Shown: positions 24,852 through 34,094 of the stretch, in pieces
Layout: each line of letters begins with the position of its first letter
How positions within the stretch are numbered: the stretch's first letter is position 1
DNA from: an uncultured Bacteroidales bacterium
GTDB taxonomy: Bacteria; Bacteroidota; Bacteroidia; Bacteroidales; Paludibacteraceae
Assembly: GCA_902783545.1 (NCBI GenBank)
Contig: CACZRD010000036.1
Location: 1-43,473 of the forward strand
DNA: 43,473 nucleotides
Direction of reading: 5' to 3'
Made by a program: the position numbers and the translations under genes
Notes under the pieces: generated by a model
The model's database searches: none
What the model saw: the letters and a program-made list of their open reading frames with translations, nothing else
Told to the model about the DNA's origin: nothing

Positions 24852-25010
24852 TTACCTGTTGCGCATGCGGAACGATCCGGAGATTACCACCAGCACCGCT
24901 CCGGTCACCAGCGTATAGTCCGCATACGGCTCAATATCCTGCGTGGAGAGCACAGCTCCCACCGCCACAACGATCAGTCCTATTATCAGCAGAATCTTTC
25001 CTGTCTTCAT
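24852..25010 (-). CDS. Small two-helix membrane protein (52 aa)
   Basis: A 52-residue protein with two hydrophobic helices (ILLIIGLIVVAVGAVL and YTLVTGAVLVVISGSF) joined by a short acidic loop and ending in RMRNR. No family is recognised. Its ATG overlaps the ftsB-like stop codon (ATGA), and ruvC starts one base after its own stop. This tight packing argues that it is a real gene. Confidence 0.7.
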   Translation of the reverse strand: MKTGKILLIIGLIVVAVGAVLSTQDIEPYADYTLVTGAVLVVISGSFRMRNR

Positions 25011-25321
25011 TTCACAATATACACATCTTCTCCCGGCGCATGCATGTGGTAGTGCTCGCGTGCGTAGCGCTCGAGGCTGTCGGGATTGGACAGCACATAA
25101 AGTTCGCGCTCGTACGTAGCGATGTTCTGCCGGCTCTCCTTGATCTGTTGCTCCAAGCGATGTGCCTGGCGGATACGTTTGATCTGCTTGAGCAGACACT
25201 GATCGCCCACAAACAAGAAGAACACGCCAAACACAAGGCAAGTGATAGTGTACTTGTTCAGTACCCACTTACCGAGCCACGGATGCTTGGCGATAGCGGC
25301 TTGTATGTCGGAGAGATTCAT
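25007..25321 (-). CDS. FtsB/DivIC-family septum-formation protein
   Basis: A 104-aa bitopic membrane protein of the cell-division FtsB/DivIC type: a short cytoplasmic N-terminus, one membrane helix (ITCLVFGVFFLFVGD, about 26-40), a coiled coil (about 43-78, QIKRIRQAHRLEQQIKESRQ) and the closing motif LERYAREHYHMHAPGEDVYIV. The partners FtsL and FtsQ are expected in the divisome. An in-frame ATG ten codons upstream would lie at 25351, upstream of the -7 box, so the start at 25321 is chosen. The leader is then only about a dozen bases. The gene overlaps the next by four bases. Confidence 0.85.
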   Translation of the reverse strand: MNLSDIQAAIAKHPWLGKWVLNKYTITCLVFGVFFLFVGDQCLLKQIKRIRQAHRLEQQIKESRQNIATYERELYVLSNPDSLERYAREHYHMHAPGEDVYIVK

Positions 25322-25340
25322 GTTTTTCCCAATTCGCCTA

Positions 25341-25372
25341 CAAAGATACATAAAATTTTAGATATTTGCAAA
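25341..25372 (-). promoter_or_regulatory. Bacteroidota promoter for the ftsB-like operon
   Basis: On the minus strand TTTGC (25372-25368) and TATCTTTG (25348-25341) are separated by 19 bp, an excellent fit. It fixes the start of the first gene at 25321. Confidence 0.85.
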
Positions 25373-25473
25373 TAGTTTGGACACTTTTTTTTATTTATGG
25401 TACGATTTTTGCAGTTTTGCAACTAAAGTTTCAATGAAATATTCACGATCCGGTTGCAAATATCAATAGTCAA

Positions 25474-26721
25474 ATGAGAAAAATATGTATTGTGTTGAGC
25501 TTATTGCTCAGTGTGAGTCTGTCGGCACAGATGACAGGCGTTATTGTTGTGGATGAGCCGCGTGATAGTACGGCGGTGAAGGACAGTATAGATGACGGAT
25601 TTCGTTTTACGACGATAGACAGCGTAGCTATCACTCCTGTTAAGGATCAGAACCGCTCAAGTACCTGCTGGGCATTCTCGGCGATCGGTTTCCTCGAGAG
25701 CGAGCTGCTACGCATGGGCAAAGGCGAACATGACCTGAGTGAGATGTTCGTGGTGAGCAAGACGATGCTGGATCGTGCTACGTATTTCGTCCGCATGTAC
25801 GGTCAGGGAAGCAGTTTTGCGCCCGGAGGCAGTGCATACGATGTGATCTATTGTATGGAGCACTACGGACTCGTACCGCAGGAAGCGATGCCCGGTATCC
25901 GCTACGGTGCAGCCAAAGGCGACACGCTGCCGGTACATGCCGAGTTGGACGCCGTAGCAGGTGCATACCTCAAGGCGCTCACCAACGGCAAGCTTAAGAA
26001 ACTCACGCCGGTATGGAAGGAGGGACTGCAGGCTATCTACGATACGTATCTGGGCAAGTGCCCCGAGCAGTTCACGTACAAGGGCAAGTCGTACACCCCG
26101 CGCAGCTTTGCCGACGAGCTCGGGCTGAAGGCTGCGGACTATGTGAGCATCACCAGTTACACCCACCATCCGTTCTATGAGCGTTTCGCGCTCGAGGTAC
26201 CCGACAACTGGCGTATGGATCAGATGTACAACATCCCTGTCGACGAACTCATGGCGGTGATCGACAACGCTCTGGTCAAAGGCTACACGCTGGCGTGGGG
26301 AGCGGATGTCAGTGAGGACGGCTTCACGCGCAAAGGTATAGGCGTTGTGCCCGATGCCGATAACGGTGCAGAGCTCACCGGCAGCGATATGGCGCATTGG
26401 CTCGGGTTAAAAGCCGAAGACCGCAAGCAGAAACTCACCCAACGGCCGCTGCCGGAGATCGAGGTGACGCAACAGATGCGGCAGGATGCGTACGACCGCT
26501 GGGAGACAACCGATGACCATGGTATGCAGATCTTCGGTATAGCCCACGACCAGAATGGCAAGAAGTATTACATGATCAAGAACTCCTGGGGCACCGCGCG
26601 CTCGGACTTCAAGGGGATATGGTACGTATCCGAGGCGTTCATGCGCTATAAGACCAACGATATCCTCGTCCACAAGGACGCCTTGCCTAAAGACATCCGC
26701 AAGAAACTCGGCATCAAATGA
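25474..26721 (+). CDS. pepC: Secreted C1B peptidase (aminopeptidase C / bleomycin hydrolase type)
   Basis: A 415-aa papain-family cysteine peptidase. Residues 1-18 (MRKICIVLSLLLSVSLSA) are a signal peptide, so unlike classical PepC it is exported. Catalytic residues are Q59 and C65 in VKDQNRSSTCWAFSA, H349 in DDHGMQIFGIA and N370 in MIKNSWG. The MAHWLGLK and large inserted regions match the bleomycin-hydrolase subfamily, which forms hexamers and acts as an aminopeptidase. Secreted relatives are common in Bacteroidales. The stop overlaps the start of the downstream sensor-kinase gene by four bases (ATGA), a sign of coupled expression. Confidence 0.88.
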   Translation: MRKICIVLSLLLSVSLSAQMTGVIVVDEPRDSTAVKDSIDDGFRFTTIDSVAITPVKDQNRSSTCWAFSAIGFLESELLRMGKGEHDLSEMFVVSKTMLDRATYFVRMYGQGSSFAPGGSAYDVIYCMEHYGLVPQEAMPGIRYGAAKGDTLPVHAELDAVAGAYLKALTNGKLKKLTPVWKEGLQAIYDTYLGKCPEQFTYKGKSYTPRSFADELGLKAADYVSITSYTHHPFYERFALEVPDNWRMDQMYNIPVDELMAVIDNALVKGYTLAWGADVSEDGFTRKGIGVVPDADNGAELTGSDMAHWLGLKAEDRKQKLTQRPLPEIEVTQQMRQDAYDRWETTDDHGMQIFGIAHDQNGKKYYMIKNSWGTARSDFKGIWYVSEAFMRYKTNDILVHKDALPKDIRKKLGIK

Positions 26722-27872
26722 CCAATACCAAATACCAACTGATCATCGTGCTTTTCGCCCTGCTGTTTGTCGGGGCGTCGGCGTTGTTCACCCGCAGGCT
26801 GTCAAAGCAGTTTGCCGAGGTGGAGAAACAGCGCATGGCTGTCTGGGCGGAAGCCACACGCCAACTCGTGCTGGCTGATGAGAACACGGATATCAGTCTC
26901 TCGTCGTCGATCATCGAGGCGAACACGACGATACCCGTCTATATGACCGATGCCGACTACCACGTGATCCTCACCCGAAATGTGCAAGAACCCAAGAGCG
27001 ATGTCGAGGCGTTCTACGCCAAGAAGATCGCGCAGCTGCGTGCCGACCAGACACCCATCGAGGTGAACGTCTCGCCCGACGTGAAGCAGTATATCTTCTA
27101 CGAGGAGTCCAACCTGCTGCGCCAGCTGCGGCTCTTTCCGTGGGTGCAGATGGCTGTGGTGCTCAGTTTTATGGCGCTGCTTGTGACGTATATCATCACC
27201 TCGTACCGCAACGACCAGAACCGCGTATGGGTAGGACTGACCAAGGAGACTGCCCACCAACTCGGCACACCGATATCCTCACTCAACGCGTGGCTCGAAC
27301 TGCTGCGGGCGAAGTATCCCGATGACGACCTGTTGCCGGACATAGCTACGGACATCAACCGCCTGCAACTCGTTGCCGAACGGTTCTCACGTATAGGCAG
27401 CACACCGACACTGGTGACTATGGATATGAGGCAGACGATCGAGGAGTCGTTCGCATATATGCGTACGCGCGTTTCAGATAAGGTGCAGATGACACTCACC
27501 GTTGATGAACAGGATGACGACAGCGCGTTCCTCATCCACGGCGATGCTCCGCTGATGAAGTGGGTGACAGAGAACCTGATAAAGAACGCCGTGGATGCCA
27601 TGGACGGACATGGTCAGATCACGCTGCACCTGCAGCGCGACGGGCAACTGATCGTCCTCGACGTTACTGACACAGGACGAGGCATCGAACGCAAACGCTA
27701 TACGCAGGTGTTCCGACCGGGGTATACGACCAAGACACGCGGCTGGGGATTAGGACTGAGCCTGTGCAAACGTATAGTAGAGCAGTACCATGGTGGAAAG
27801 ATCTTTATCCAACGGTCGGTGGTTGGCAAGGGCACCACATTCCGCGTCATACTCAAGCAATGCGCTAACTGA
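26718..27872 (+). CDS. Membrane sensor histidine kinase
   Basis: A 384-aa kinase with two membrane helices (about 5-24 and 143-162) enclosing a sensor region of about 115 residues outside the inner membrane. The phosphorylated histidine is H180 in KETAHQLGTPISSL, a form frequent in Bacteroidota. ATPase motifs follow: N box ENLIKNAVDAM (N290), G1 DVTDTGRGIE, F box VFRPGYTTK, and G2 GWGLGLSLCK. No response regulator is adjacent, so the partner is elsewhere. The gene overlaps pepC by four bases, which suggests that the peptidase and the sensor act in one process. The signal is unknown. Confidence 0.87.
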   Translation: MTNTKYQLIIVLFALLFVGASALFTRRLSKQFAEVEKQRMAVWAEATRQLVLADENTDISLSSSIIEANTTIPVYMTDADYHVILTRNVQEPKSDVEAFYAKKIAQLRADQTPIEVNVSPDVKQYIFYEESNLLRQLRLFPWVQMAVVLSFMALLVTYIITSYRNDQNRVWVGLTKETAHQLGTPISSLNAWLELLRAKYPDDDLLPDIATDINRLQLVAERFSRIGSTPTLVTMDMRQTIEESFAYMRTRVSDKVQMTLTVDEQDDDSAFLIHGDAPLMKWVTENLIKNAVDAMDGHGQITLHLQRDGQLIVLDVTDTGRGIERKRYTQVFRPGYTTKTRGWGLGLSLCKRIVEQYHGGKIFIQRSVVGKGTTFRVILKQCAN

Positions 27873-27898
27873 TTTGTAAATGAATAAATAGTAAAAAT

Positions 27899-29572
27899 AT
27901 GGCAGACGACAAGAAAATCATCTTCTCGATGGTAGGCGTGAGCAAGAGTTTCTCGCCGCAAAAGAAAGTGCTTAACAACATATATCTCAGCTTCTTCTAC
28001 GGAGCGAAGATCGGTATCATCGGTCTGAACGGCGCGGGTAAATCCACGCTGCTGAAGATCATCGCCGGCATAGACAAGAACTATCAGGGCGAGGTCGTCT
28101 TCTCGCCGGGTTACTCGGTGGGCTATCTGGAGCAAGACCCGCAACTCGACCCCACAAAGACCGTTCGCGAGTGTGTGCAGGAAGGTGTGCAGCCGATCAT
28201 GGGTATTCTGCGCGAGTACGATGAGATCAACATGGCTTTTGCAGAGCCCGATGCCGACTTCGATAAGCTGTTAGCGCGTCAAGCCGAGCTACAGGATAAA
28301 CTCGATGCCGCCGATGCGTGGAACATCGACCAGCGTTTGGACCGTGCGATGGATGCGTTGCGTTGTCCGGCTGATGACGAGAACGTACAGCACCTGTCCG
28401 GTGGCGAGCGCAGGCGTGTGGCATTGTGCCGTCTGCTGCTGCAGCAACCCGATGTTCTCTTGCTCGACGAGCCGACGAACCACCTGGATGCCGAGAGTAT
28501 AGACTGGCTGGAGCAACACCTGCATCAGTACCCGGGCACGGTGATCTGCATCACCCACGACCGGTACTTCCTTGATAATGTAGCCGGCTGGATTCTTGAA
28601 CTTGACCGCGGTGAGGGAATACCTTGGAAGGGTAACTACTCATCCTGGCTGGAGCAGAAGACGACAAGAATGGCGATGGAGGAGAAGCAAGCCAGCAAGC
28701 GCCGCAAGACATTGGAGCGCGAGCTCGAGTGGGTAAGGATGGCACCAAAAGCCCGTCAGGCGAAATCCAAAGCACGTCTGGGCGCATACGACAGAATGCT
28801 CAATGAGGAGCAGAAAGAACGTGAGGAGAAACTCGAGATATTCATACCAAACGGCCCGCGTCTGGGTAACAAAGTCATCAATGCCGAGGGCGTGAGCAAG
28901 GCGTTTGGCGACAAACTGCTGATGGAGGATCTGAACTTCATGCTGCCGCCGAACGGTATAGTAGGTATCATTGGCCCGAACGGTGCGGGTAAGACGACGC
29001 TGTTCCGCATGATCATGGGAATGGAAAAACCCGACAAAGGCACGTTTGCTGTCGGCGAGACAGTGAAGGTCGGCTATGTCGATCAGGTGCACTCGAACAT
29101 CGACCCGAACAAGACCGTGTATGAGACCATCGCCAACGGCACGGAGTTCATCCGCGTGGGCGGCAGGGAAGTCAACGCACGTGCCTACCTGAGTCGCTTC
29201 AACTTCACCGGCGCAGACCAAGAGAAGAAGTGCGGCGTGCTCTCCGGCGGTGAGAGGAACCGATTGCACCTGGCGTTGACCCTGAAGAGCGAAGCGAATG
29301 TGCTACTGCTCGATGAGCCGACGAACGATATCGATGTCAACACCTTGCGTGCACTGGAGGAAGGCTTGGAGAACTTCGCCGGTTGTGCAGTGGTTATCAG
29401 CCACGACCGCTGGTTCCTCGACCGTATATGCACGCATATCCTCGCCTTTGAAGGCGACAGCAAGGTCTTCTGGTTCGAGGGTGACTACAGTGATTACGAA
29501 GCCAATAAAAAGATGCGTCTGGGTGAAGATGCTCTCACGCCCAAACGCATCCATTACAAGAAGTTGGTGTAA
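27899..29572 (+). CDS. ettA: EttA-type ABC-F ribosome-associated ATPase
   Basis: A 557-aa soluble protein with two ABC ATPase domains in tandem and no membrane part. Walker A motifs are GLNGAGKST (42-50) and GPNGAGKTT; signatures are LSGGERRRVALCR and LSGGERNRLHLAL; Walker B motifs are VLLLDEPTNHLD and VLLLDEPTNDID. The linker with KARQAKSKARLGAYDRML is the ribosome-contacting part typical of EttA. ABC-F proteins of this kind bind the ribosomal E site and tune translation to energy state. Length matches E. coli EttA (555 aa). It converges on the GH13 gene with only 39 bp between and no visible terminator. Confidence 0.93.
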   Translation: MADDKKIIFSMVGVSKSFSPQKKVLNNIYLSFFYGAKIGIIGLNGAGKSTLLKIIAGIDKNYQGEVVFSPGYSVGYLEQDPQLDPTKTVRECVQEGVQPIMGILREYDEINMAFAEPDADFDKLLARQAELQDKLDAADAWNIDQRLDRAMDALRCPADDENVQHLSGGERRRVALCRLLLQQPDVLLLDEPTNHLDAESIDWLEQHLHQYPGTVICITHDRYFLDNVAGWILELDRGEGIPWKGNYSSWLEQKTTRMAMEEKQASKRRKTLERELEWVRMAPKARQAKSKARLGAYDRMLNEEQKEREEKLEIFIPNGPRLGNKVINAEGVSKAFGDKLLMEDLNFMLPPNGIVGIIGPNGAGKTTLFRMIMGMEKPDKGTFAVGETVKVGYVDQVHSNIDPNKTVYETIANGTEFIRVGGREVNARAYLSRFNFTGADQEKKCGVLSGGERNRLHLALTLKSEANVLLLDEPTNDIDVNTLRALEEGLENFAGCAVVISHDRWFLDRICTHILAFEGDSKVFWFEGDYSDYEANKKMRLGEDALTPKRIHYKKLV

Positions 29573-29611
29573 CCAACTGTCCACGGCTGTGCCGATCGAC
29601 AGAACGCTTAA

Positions 29612-30985
29612 CTAATCTAAATCCGTGAGGATGATGAACTGCCACGGGGCGAGACTCCGTTCGTGTTTCTCGTCCAAGGTTACCATGTTACCGTCCAAGT
29701 CAAAGTAATCGTCCATATATTGGCCGATGCTAACTGTTACGTCCTGCGGCTCGCTACTCATGTTAATGAACGCAATGACTGTGTTCGTCTTCTTCATTTC
29801 GGGCACGTAAGCCTCGCGCACGCACGCAAATACCTTATCATTATCCGTCTCCAGACGAACCATCGGCGCGCCGAGTTCGGGTGAGTGGAGTGCCGGATTC
29901 TCTTTGCGGGTGCGGTTCAGCACCTTATATACCGAGCGCATCCAGCAGTTGTCGTCGCGGTCGATGCAGTCTTTCTCGAAGAACGCCAGACGGTGGTGGT
30001 TGCCGTACTCCTGACCGGTATAGATCAGCGGCATACCCGGGATGACGTACGTGAATGCAGTCATTGCCCGCACGGCGCCTTCGCTGCCCAGACGCTCGTA
30101 CTCGTCGCCCGACCATGAGTTCTCGTCGTGGTTAGAGATGAAGTTCATGCGGATAGCATAATCCTCAACCGTGGTGTCGGCTTTGGCGAAGTAGTCCCAG
30201 AGGTCTTGTACTCTGTTCTTGCCTTGTGCCACACCGTTGATCAGGTGGTGCAGTGTCCAGCCGTAGTACATGTCGAATGCCGACTCGCAGAGTTCGTAGG
30301 CTTTATCCTCGTCCTCGGCAAGGGTGAACATGTCGGGGTGCGTCTGACGCAGTTCGCTCATCGCGTCGTTCCAGAAGTCCGTGGGCACCTCACCGGCTAC
30401 GTCGCAACGGAAACCGTCGATACCGATCTCGTCCATCCACCAGTGCATGGCTTTCTTCATCTCGGCACGCATGTCTTCGTTCTCGTAGTTCAGCTTGGCG
30501 ATATCTGTCCAGTCGTATTGAACCATCAGTTTGCCGTCCTCGTCGCGATAGTGCCAGCCTTCGTATTCCGTCCACTCGCTATCCGGTGCGGTGTGGTTAG
30601 CCACCCAGTCAAGGATGACCTTGAAGCCTAACTCATGTGCCTTCTGGAGGAAGTGTTCAAAGTCCTCGCGTGTACCGAACTCGGGGTTGAATGCGCAGTA
30701 GTCGATGATGCTATAGTAACTGCCCAATGAGCCTTTGCGGGTGATCTTGCCGATAGGTTGCAGCGGCATCATCCAGATGATATCCACGCCCATCTCCCGG
30801 AGTTTGGGCAGCTCGGCTTCCGCAGCGGCAAACGTGCCCTCCGGCGTCAATTGGCGTGTGTTCAGCTCGAAGATCGTTGCATCATAAGCGAACTTCGGGT
30901 GCTTGAGCGGTTCTTGTTGCTGTTTGGCGCATGAGGCAAGTGCCAACACCGCCATTAGTAGTACGGTTAGTCTTTTCATAAGCAT
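29612..30985 (-). CDS. GH13 alpha-amylase-family lipoprotein
   Basis: A 457-aa glycoside hydrolase. The signal ends in a lipobox LALASC (C19), so it is a lipoprotein, probably periplasmic or on the cell surface. GH13 motifs are DWVANH (D126, N130, H131), GFRCDVA with nucleophile D195, LAED with acid E224, and SNHDEN with D287. The substrate should be an alpha-glucan such as starch, glycogen or maltodextrin. A start at the second ATG (30979) is equally possible. It follows the larger GH13 gene by 41 nt on the same strand, probably in one operon. No susC/susD pair is present in the window. Confidence 0.88.
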   Translation of the reverse strand: MLMKRLTVLLMAVLALASCAKQQQEPLKHPKFAYDATIFELNTRQLTPEGTFAAAEAELPKLREMGVDIIWMMPLQPIGKITRKGSLGSYYSIIDYCAFNPEFGTREDFEHFLQKAHELGFKVILDWVANHTAPDSEWTEYEGWHYRDEDGKLMVQYDWTDIAKLNYENEDMRAEMKKAMHWWMDEIGIDGFRCDVAGEVPTDFWNDAMSELRQTHPDMFTLAEDEDKAYELCESAFDMYYGWTLHHLINGVAQGKNRVQDLWDYFAKADTTVEDYAIRMNFISNHDENSWSGDEYERLGSEGAVRAMTAFTYVIPGMPLIYTGQEYGNHHRLAFFEKDCIDRDDNCWMRSVYKVLNRTRKENPALHSPELGAPMVRLETDNDKVFACVREAYVPEMKKTNTVIAFINMSSEPQDVTVSIGQYMDDYFDLDGNMVTLDEKHERSLAPWQFIILTDLD

Positions 30986-31026
30986 ATAGATTTAAGGGTT
31001 AATAACTTTCAAATAGGCGACTTCTT

Positions 31027-33030
31027 TCAACTTTCAACTGAGAACGTCAGTTCTTTGCGGTTGATGCTGACTGTCACTTTCTCGCCCATGTACGTGCGCG
31101 AGAATACCCACTCGTCGTCTGTCAGGCGCTCGGTCTGCATGTCGCCGTAGAGTAGGGGCATCGAACTGCGGCGCATGCGGATGAGTTTCTGCACCTCGGC
31201 GCGCATAGCCTGCTCCTGTTCGTTCAGACCATCGAATCGCATCATCAGACGATTGTCGGGGTCATTGGCCCCGACCTCGCCGTACTCGTCGCCCTGATAG
31301 ACGCAGGGCACGCCGGGGATAGTGAAGTTGATCACCTCCTGCAGCAATGCTTTGCGGTACGCGATGTCGGCGTCGCCGATGCCTACCGTACGTGTCCATC
31401 CGGCTTCCTTGCCGTTCTCCGGCTCGTCAGGTCTGATAGCGCCGCCTGCGAGTGAGGCGATACGTACCTGGTCATGGTTGCCGCTGATGTTACCCATCGT
31501 GTGGTGCGCACCGTAGGCGGCCATCGACTCCTTGACGATGCGTTCCAACTCTTGCATGCCGAACTTGTCAGCAATTACCGATTCGCGTACACCGTAGTAC
31601 TCATTGAAGTCGAACTGGGCATTGAGCATGCCGGTCTTAACGTACATGCCGATCAGGTCGGGCGAACCGTAGGTCTCGCCGATCATCCATATATGCCGTC
31701 CGGGGAAGCGTGTGGCAATCTTATGTCCGAGGGTGCGCCAGTAGCTTTCGGGGATATGTTTGCAGGCATCGTGCCGGAAGCCGTCGAACTCAAAGTTCGC
31801 CAGCCAGAACAGCGCGGTGTCGGTCATCGCCTCGCATACCTCGGGGCGCTCCAGATCCAGCGAAGGGATATGTGTGTCAAACCATGTGGTCAGACGCGCC
31901 TCGTCCCACAACTCGAAGTTACGACGGCCGTCAGGCAGGATGCTGTCGGTGATCCAGTCGGGGTGCTGCTGAATGACGGGGGAGTTGATATGCAGGTGGT
32001 TAGCTACATAGTCGAGCACGACGTGCAGGTTATGTTTGTGTGCGGCATCGAGCATGGCGCGCAACTCGTCCGGCGTGCCGAAGCGATGATCCACGGCGTT
32101 GTTGTATATCGGCCAGTAGCCATGGTAGCCGGAGAACTTCGTGTAGGTCTTCGACGGGTCATATTTATTGCCGTGCTTGAACGTATAATGTCCCCACGCG
32201 TCGGTAGGATTCTGGGTGATAGGCGAGATCCATATCGTTGTTATACCGAGGTCGTCAAAGAATCCACTGTTGATCTTCTCCGTTATGCCGGCAAGGTCGC
32301 CGCCCTGGTAATCGACTATAGGCAGCACCTCGGGATCGTTCAGCGGCGCGTCGTTGGCGGCGTTGCCGTTATAGAAGCGGTCGATCATCAGCGAGTAGAG
32401 CACCTGCGTATGGTCGTCGTTGACCGTGAGTTGTGATGCGTCGGTCACGACCTTGCCGTCCTGCAGCGGGATCAGCACATCGTTCAGCCGCTGGGTAGCG
32501 TTAGCTGCATAGATGCGCAGGAACGAACGACCTTGCGGACACTCGGGAATAAGCAGCGTGCCTGCCGTGCCGTTGATAGTCAGCTTGTCGGACTCCAGCA
32601 GCCGGTCGCCGAGATACGCGTGTACCGTATAGCCTTCTTCCGGCAGGGCGAAGCTGACAGCCTCGTCCGTGCAGCCGGTGGTCACCAGCCCCGTGGCGAA
32701 CGGCAGGTTAGGCAGAATAGCGATGTCGCATCGGGCGTTGTCATCGACGCTGACGCTCAGTGTACCCAGGCTGTTGTCGCCTGTGAGGTCGAACTCCAGG
32801 TTCGCATAACCCGTTGCCTCGTAGCCCGGCGTCGTGGTGATAACCACCGCCTCGTCGCCGCTCAGCGCCGGCAGGTAATCCGTCAGCCATATATGCTGCA
32901 CGCCGCCCGCGTAATGAACGGGCATGATAGGGTTAACCACTGCTTCGGCTTGAGCGGAAGTTTGTTTGCCACACGCGCTCATCAGGAGCAGCGTAACAAA
33001 TGATAAGGGAATAAATACAGACTTTTTCAT
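31027..33030 (-). CDS. GH13 amylase/neopullulanase-like lipoprotein
   Basis: A 667-aa protein with a lipobox LLMSAC (C20). Residues about 35-200 are beta-rich N-terminal domains like those that precede the barrel in neopullulanase or SusG relatives. The barrel shows DYVANH (D340, N344, H345), GFRHDACKH (nucleophile D421), IGETYG (acid E452) and GNHDQ (D520). It probably degrades alpha-glucans at the cell envelope together with the downstream GH13 enzyme. It has its own promoter, divergent from fabD. The last codons and stop (FSVES) are formed from two AGTTGAA heptads (31028-31041), so the C-terminus was shaped by a short tandem repeat. Confidence 0.88.
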   Translation of the reverse strand: MKKSVFIPLSFVTLLLMSACGKQTSAQAEAVVNPIMPVHYAGGVQHIWLTDYLPALSGDEAVVITTTPGYEATGYANLEFDLTGDNSLGTLSVSVDDNARCDIAILPNLPFATGLVTTGCTDEAVSFALPEEGYTVHAYLGDRLLESDKLTINGTAGTLLIPECPQGRSFLRIYAANATQRLNDVLIPLQDGKVVTDASQLTVNDDHTQVLYSLMIDRFYNGNAANDAPLNDPEVLPIVDYQGGDLAGITEKINSGFFDDLGITTIWISPITQNPTDAWGHYTFKHGNKYDPSKTYTKFSGYHGYWPIYNNAVDHRFGTPDELRAMLDAAHKHNLHVVLDYVANHLHINSPVIQQHPDWITDSILPDGRRNFELWDEARLTTWFDTHIPSLDLERPEVCEAMTDTALFWLANFEFDGFRHDACKHIPESYWRTLGHKIATRFPGRHIWMIGETYGSPDLIGMYVKTGMLNAQFDFNEYYGVRESVIADKFGMQELERIVKESMAAYGAHHTMGNISGNHDQVRIASLAGGAIRPDEPENGKEAGWTRTVGIGDADIAYRKALLQEVINFTIPGVPCVYQGDEYGEVGANDPDNRLMMRFDGLNEQEQAMRAEVQKLIRMRRSSMPLLYGDMQTERLTDDEWVFSRTYMGEKVTVSINRKELTFSVES

Positions 33031-33074
33031 ATGTCAAATGGTGTTAGTCATGGTTAGTGCAAATCTTTGCGTTA

Positions 33075-33106
33075 CAAAGTTACGAAAATTTTTGTATTTA
33101 TGCAAA
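33075..33106 (-). promoter_or_regulatory. Bacteroidota promoter for the GH13 genes
   Basis: On the minus strand TTTGC (33106-33102) and TAACTTTG (33082-33075) with a 19-bp spacer. It is back to back with the fabD promoter, leaving 15 bp between the two -33 boxes. Confidence 0.85.
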
Positions 33107-33121
33107 TATATACGGCGTTTT

Positions 33122-33153
33122 TTTGCAAAATACGATAAATTTTCTTAACTTTG
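33122..33153 (+). promoter_or_regulatory. Bacteroidota promoter for fabD
   Basis: TTTGC (33122-33126) and TAACTTTG (33146-33153), 19-bp spacer. Leader of about 45 nt to the fabD ATG. Confidence 0.87.
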
Positions 33154-33202
33154 CACCGAAATAGGCAATAATTGCATCAAAATTAAATCAAAAATCACAA
33201 AT

Positions 33203-34069
33203 ATGAAATCCTTCATCTTCCCCGGTCAGGGCAGCCAGTATATCGGCATGGGCAAAGACCTGTACGACAATCACGAAACGGCACGCGATCTGTTTGAGCG
33301 TGCAAACGAGCTTCTTGGTTTCCGCATCACGGATATCATGTTCGGCGGTACGGACGAAGAGCTGCGTGCCACACGCGTCACACAGCCTGCCGTGTTCCTG
33401 CACTCGGTAGCGGCGTTCATGGTCAACACGGTTGAGCAGCCGGATATGGTTGCCGGTCACAGTCTGGGCGAGTTCTCGGCGCTGGTGGCTTGCGGTGCGC
33501 TCTCGTTTGATGACGCGTTGCTGCTCGTTCGTGCACGTGCTGAGGCTATGCAGCGTGCCTGCGAACTCCAACCCGGAACGATGGCGGCGGTGCTCGCATT
33601 GCCCGATGAGAAAGTTGAGGAGATCTGCCAAGGCATTGACGATATCGTTGTTGCTGCCAACTTCAACTGCCCGGGGCAGGTGGTTATCTCCGGTACGGTG
33701 AGCGGTATAGACGCCGCTGTGCCTGTGCTCAAGCAGGCCGGTGCCAAACGTGCACTCAAACTCGCTGTAGGCGGTGCGTTCCACTCGCCGCTGATGCAAC
33801 CGGCTGCGGATGATCTGGGCAAAGCTATCGAGGCGACAACGTTCCACCAACCGATCTGTCCGATCTATCAGAACGTGTGTGCAACGCCGCAGACCGATCC
33901 CGAGGCTATACGCCGGAATCTGCTTGCACAACTCACCTCGCCGGTACGCTGGACGCAGTCTGTCAATCAGATGATTGCTGACGGAGCAACGGAGTTCTAC
34001 GAGTTCGGCCCGGGCGATGTGCTCAAGAACCTCATCCGCAAGATCAATCCCGAAGTAACCATAGGTTAA
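33203..34069 (+). CDS. fabD: Malonyl-CoA:ACP transacylase FabD
   Basis: A 288-aa cytoplasmic enzyme that moves the malonyl group from CoA to acyl carrier protein for fatty-acid synthesis. Motifs are FPGQGSQ near the N-terminus, AGHSLGE with nucleophile S87, the arginine helix LLVRARAEAM, and GGAFHSPLM with H194. Length (about 290) is normal. It has its own promoter. The stop codon is the first unit of a TAATGGC heptad repeat that runs into the MATE gene, so the two are probably co-transcribed; no other fab gene is near. Confidence 0.95.
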   Translation: MKSFIFPGQGSQYIGMGKDLYDNHETARDLFERANELLGFRITDIMFGGTDEELRATRVTQPAVFLHSVAAFMVNTVEQPDMVAGHSLGEFSALVACGALSFDDALLLVRARAEAMQRACELQPGTMAAVLALPDEKVEEICQGIDDIVVAANFNCPGQVVISGTVSGIDAAVPVLKQAGAKRALKLAVGGAFHSPLMQPAADDLGKAIEATTFHQPICPIYQNVCATPQTDPEAIRRNLLAQLTSPVRWTQSVNQMIADGATEFYEFGPGDVLKNLIRKINPEVTIG

Positions 34070-34094
34070 TGGCCAATGGCTAATGGCTAATGGC
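34067..34094 (+). repeat. Heptad tandem repeat over the fabD stop and MATE start
   Basis: Four units, TAATGGC, CAATGGC, TAATGGC, TAATGGC. The first unit gives the fabD stop (TAA) and the last gives the MATE start (ATG at 34090). Two more out-of-frame or alternative ATGs lie in the repeat. Confidence 0.75.

Noticed and set aside
31474..32436. 320-aa plus-strand ORF
   Set aside because: It lies antisense to the GH13 gene, whose catalytic motifs are all intact. It is rich in Val, Arg and Gly, as antisense shadows are.
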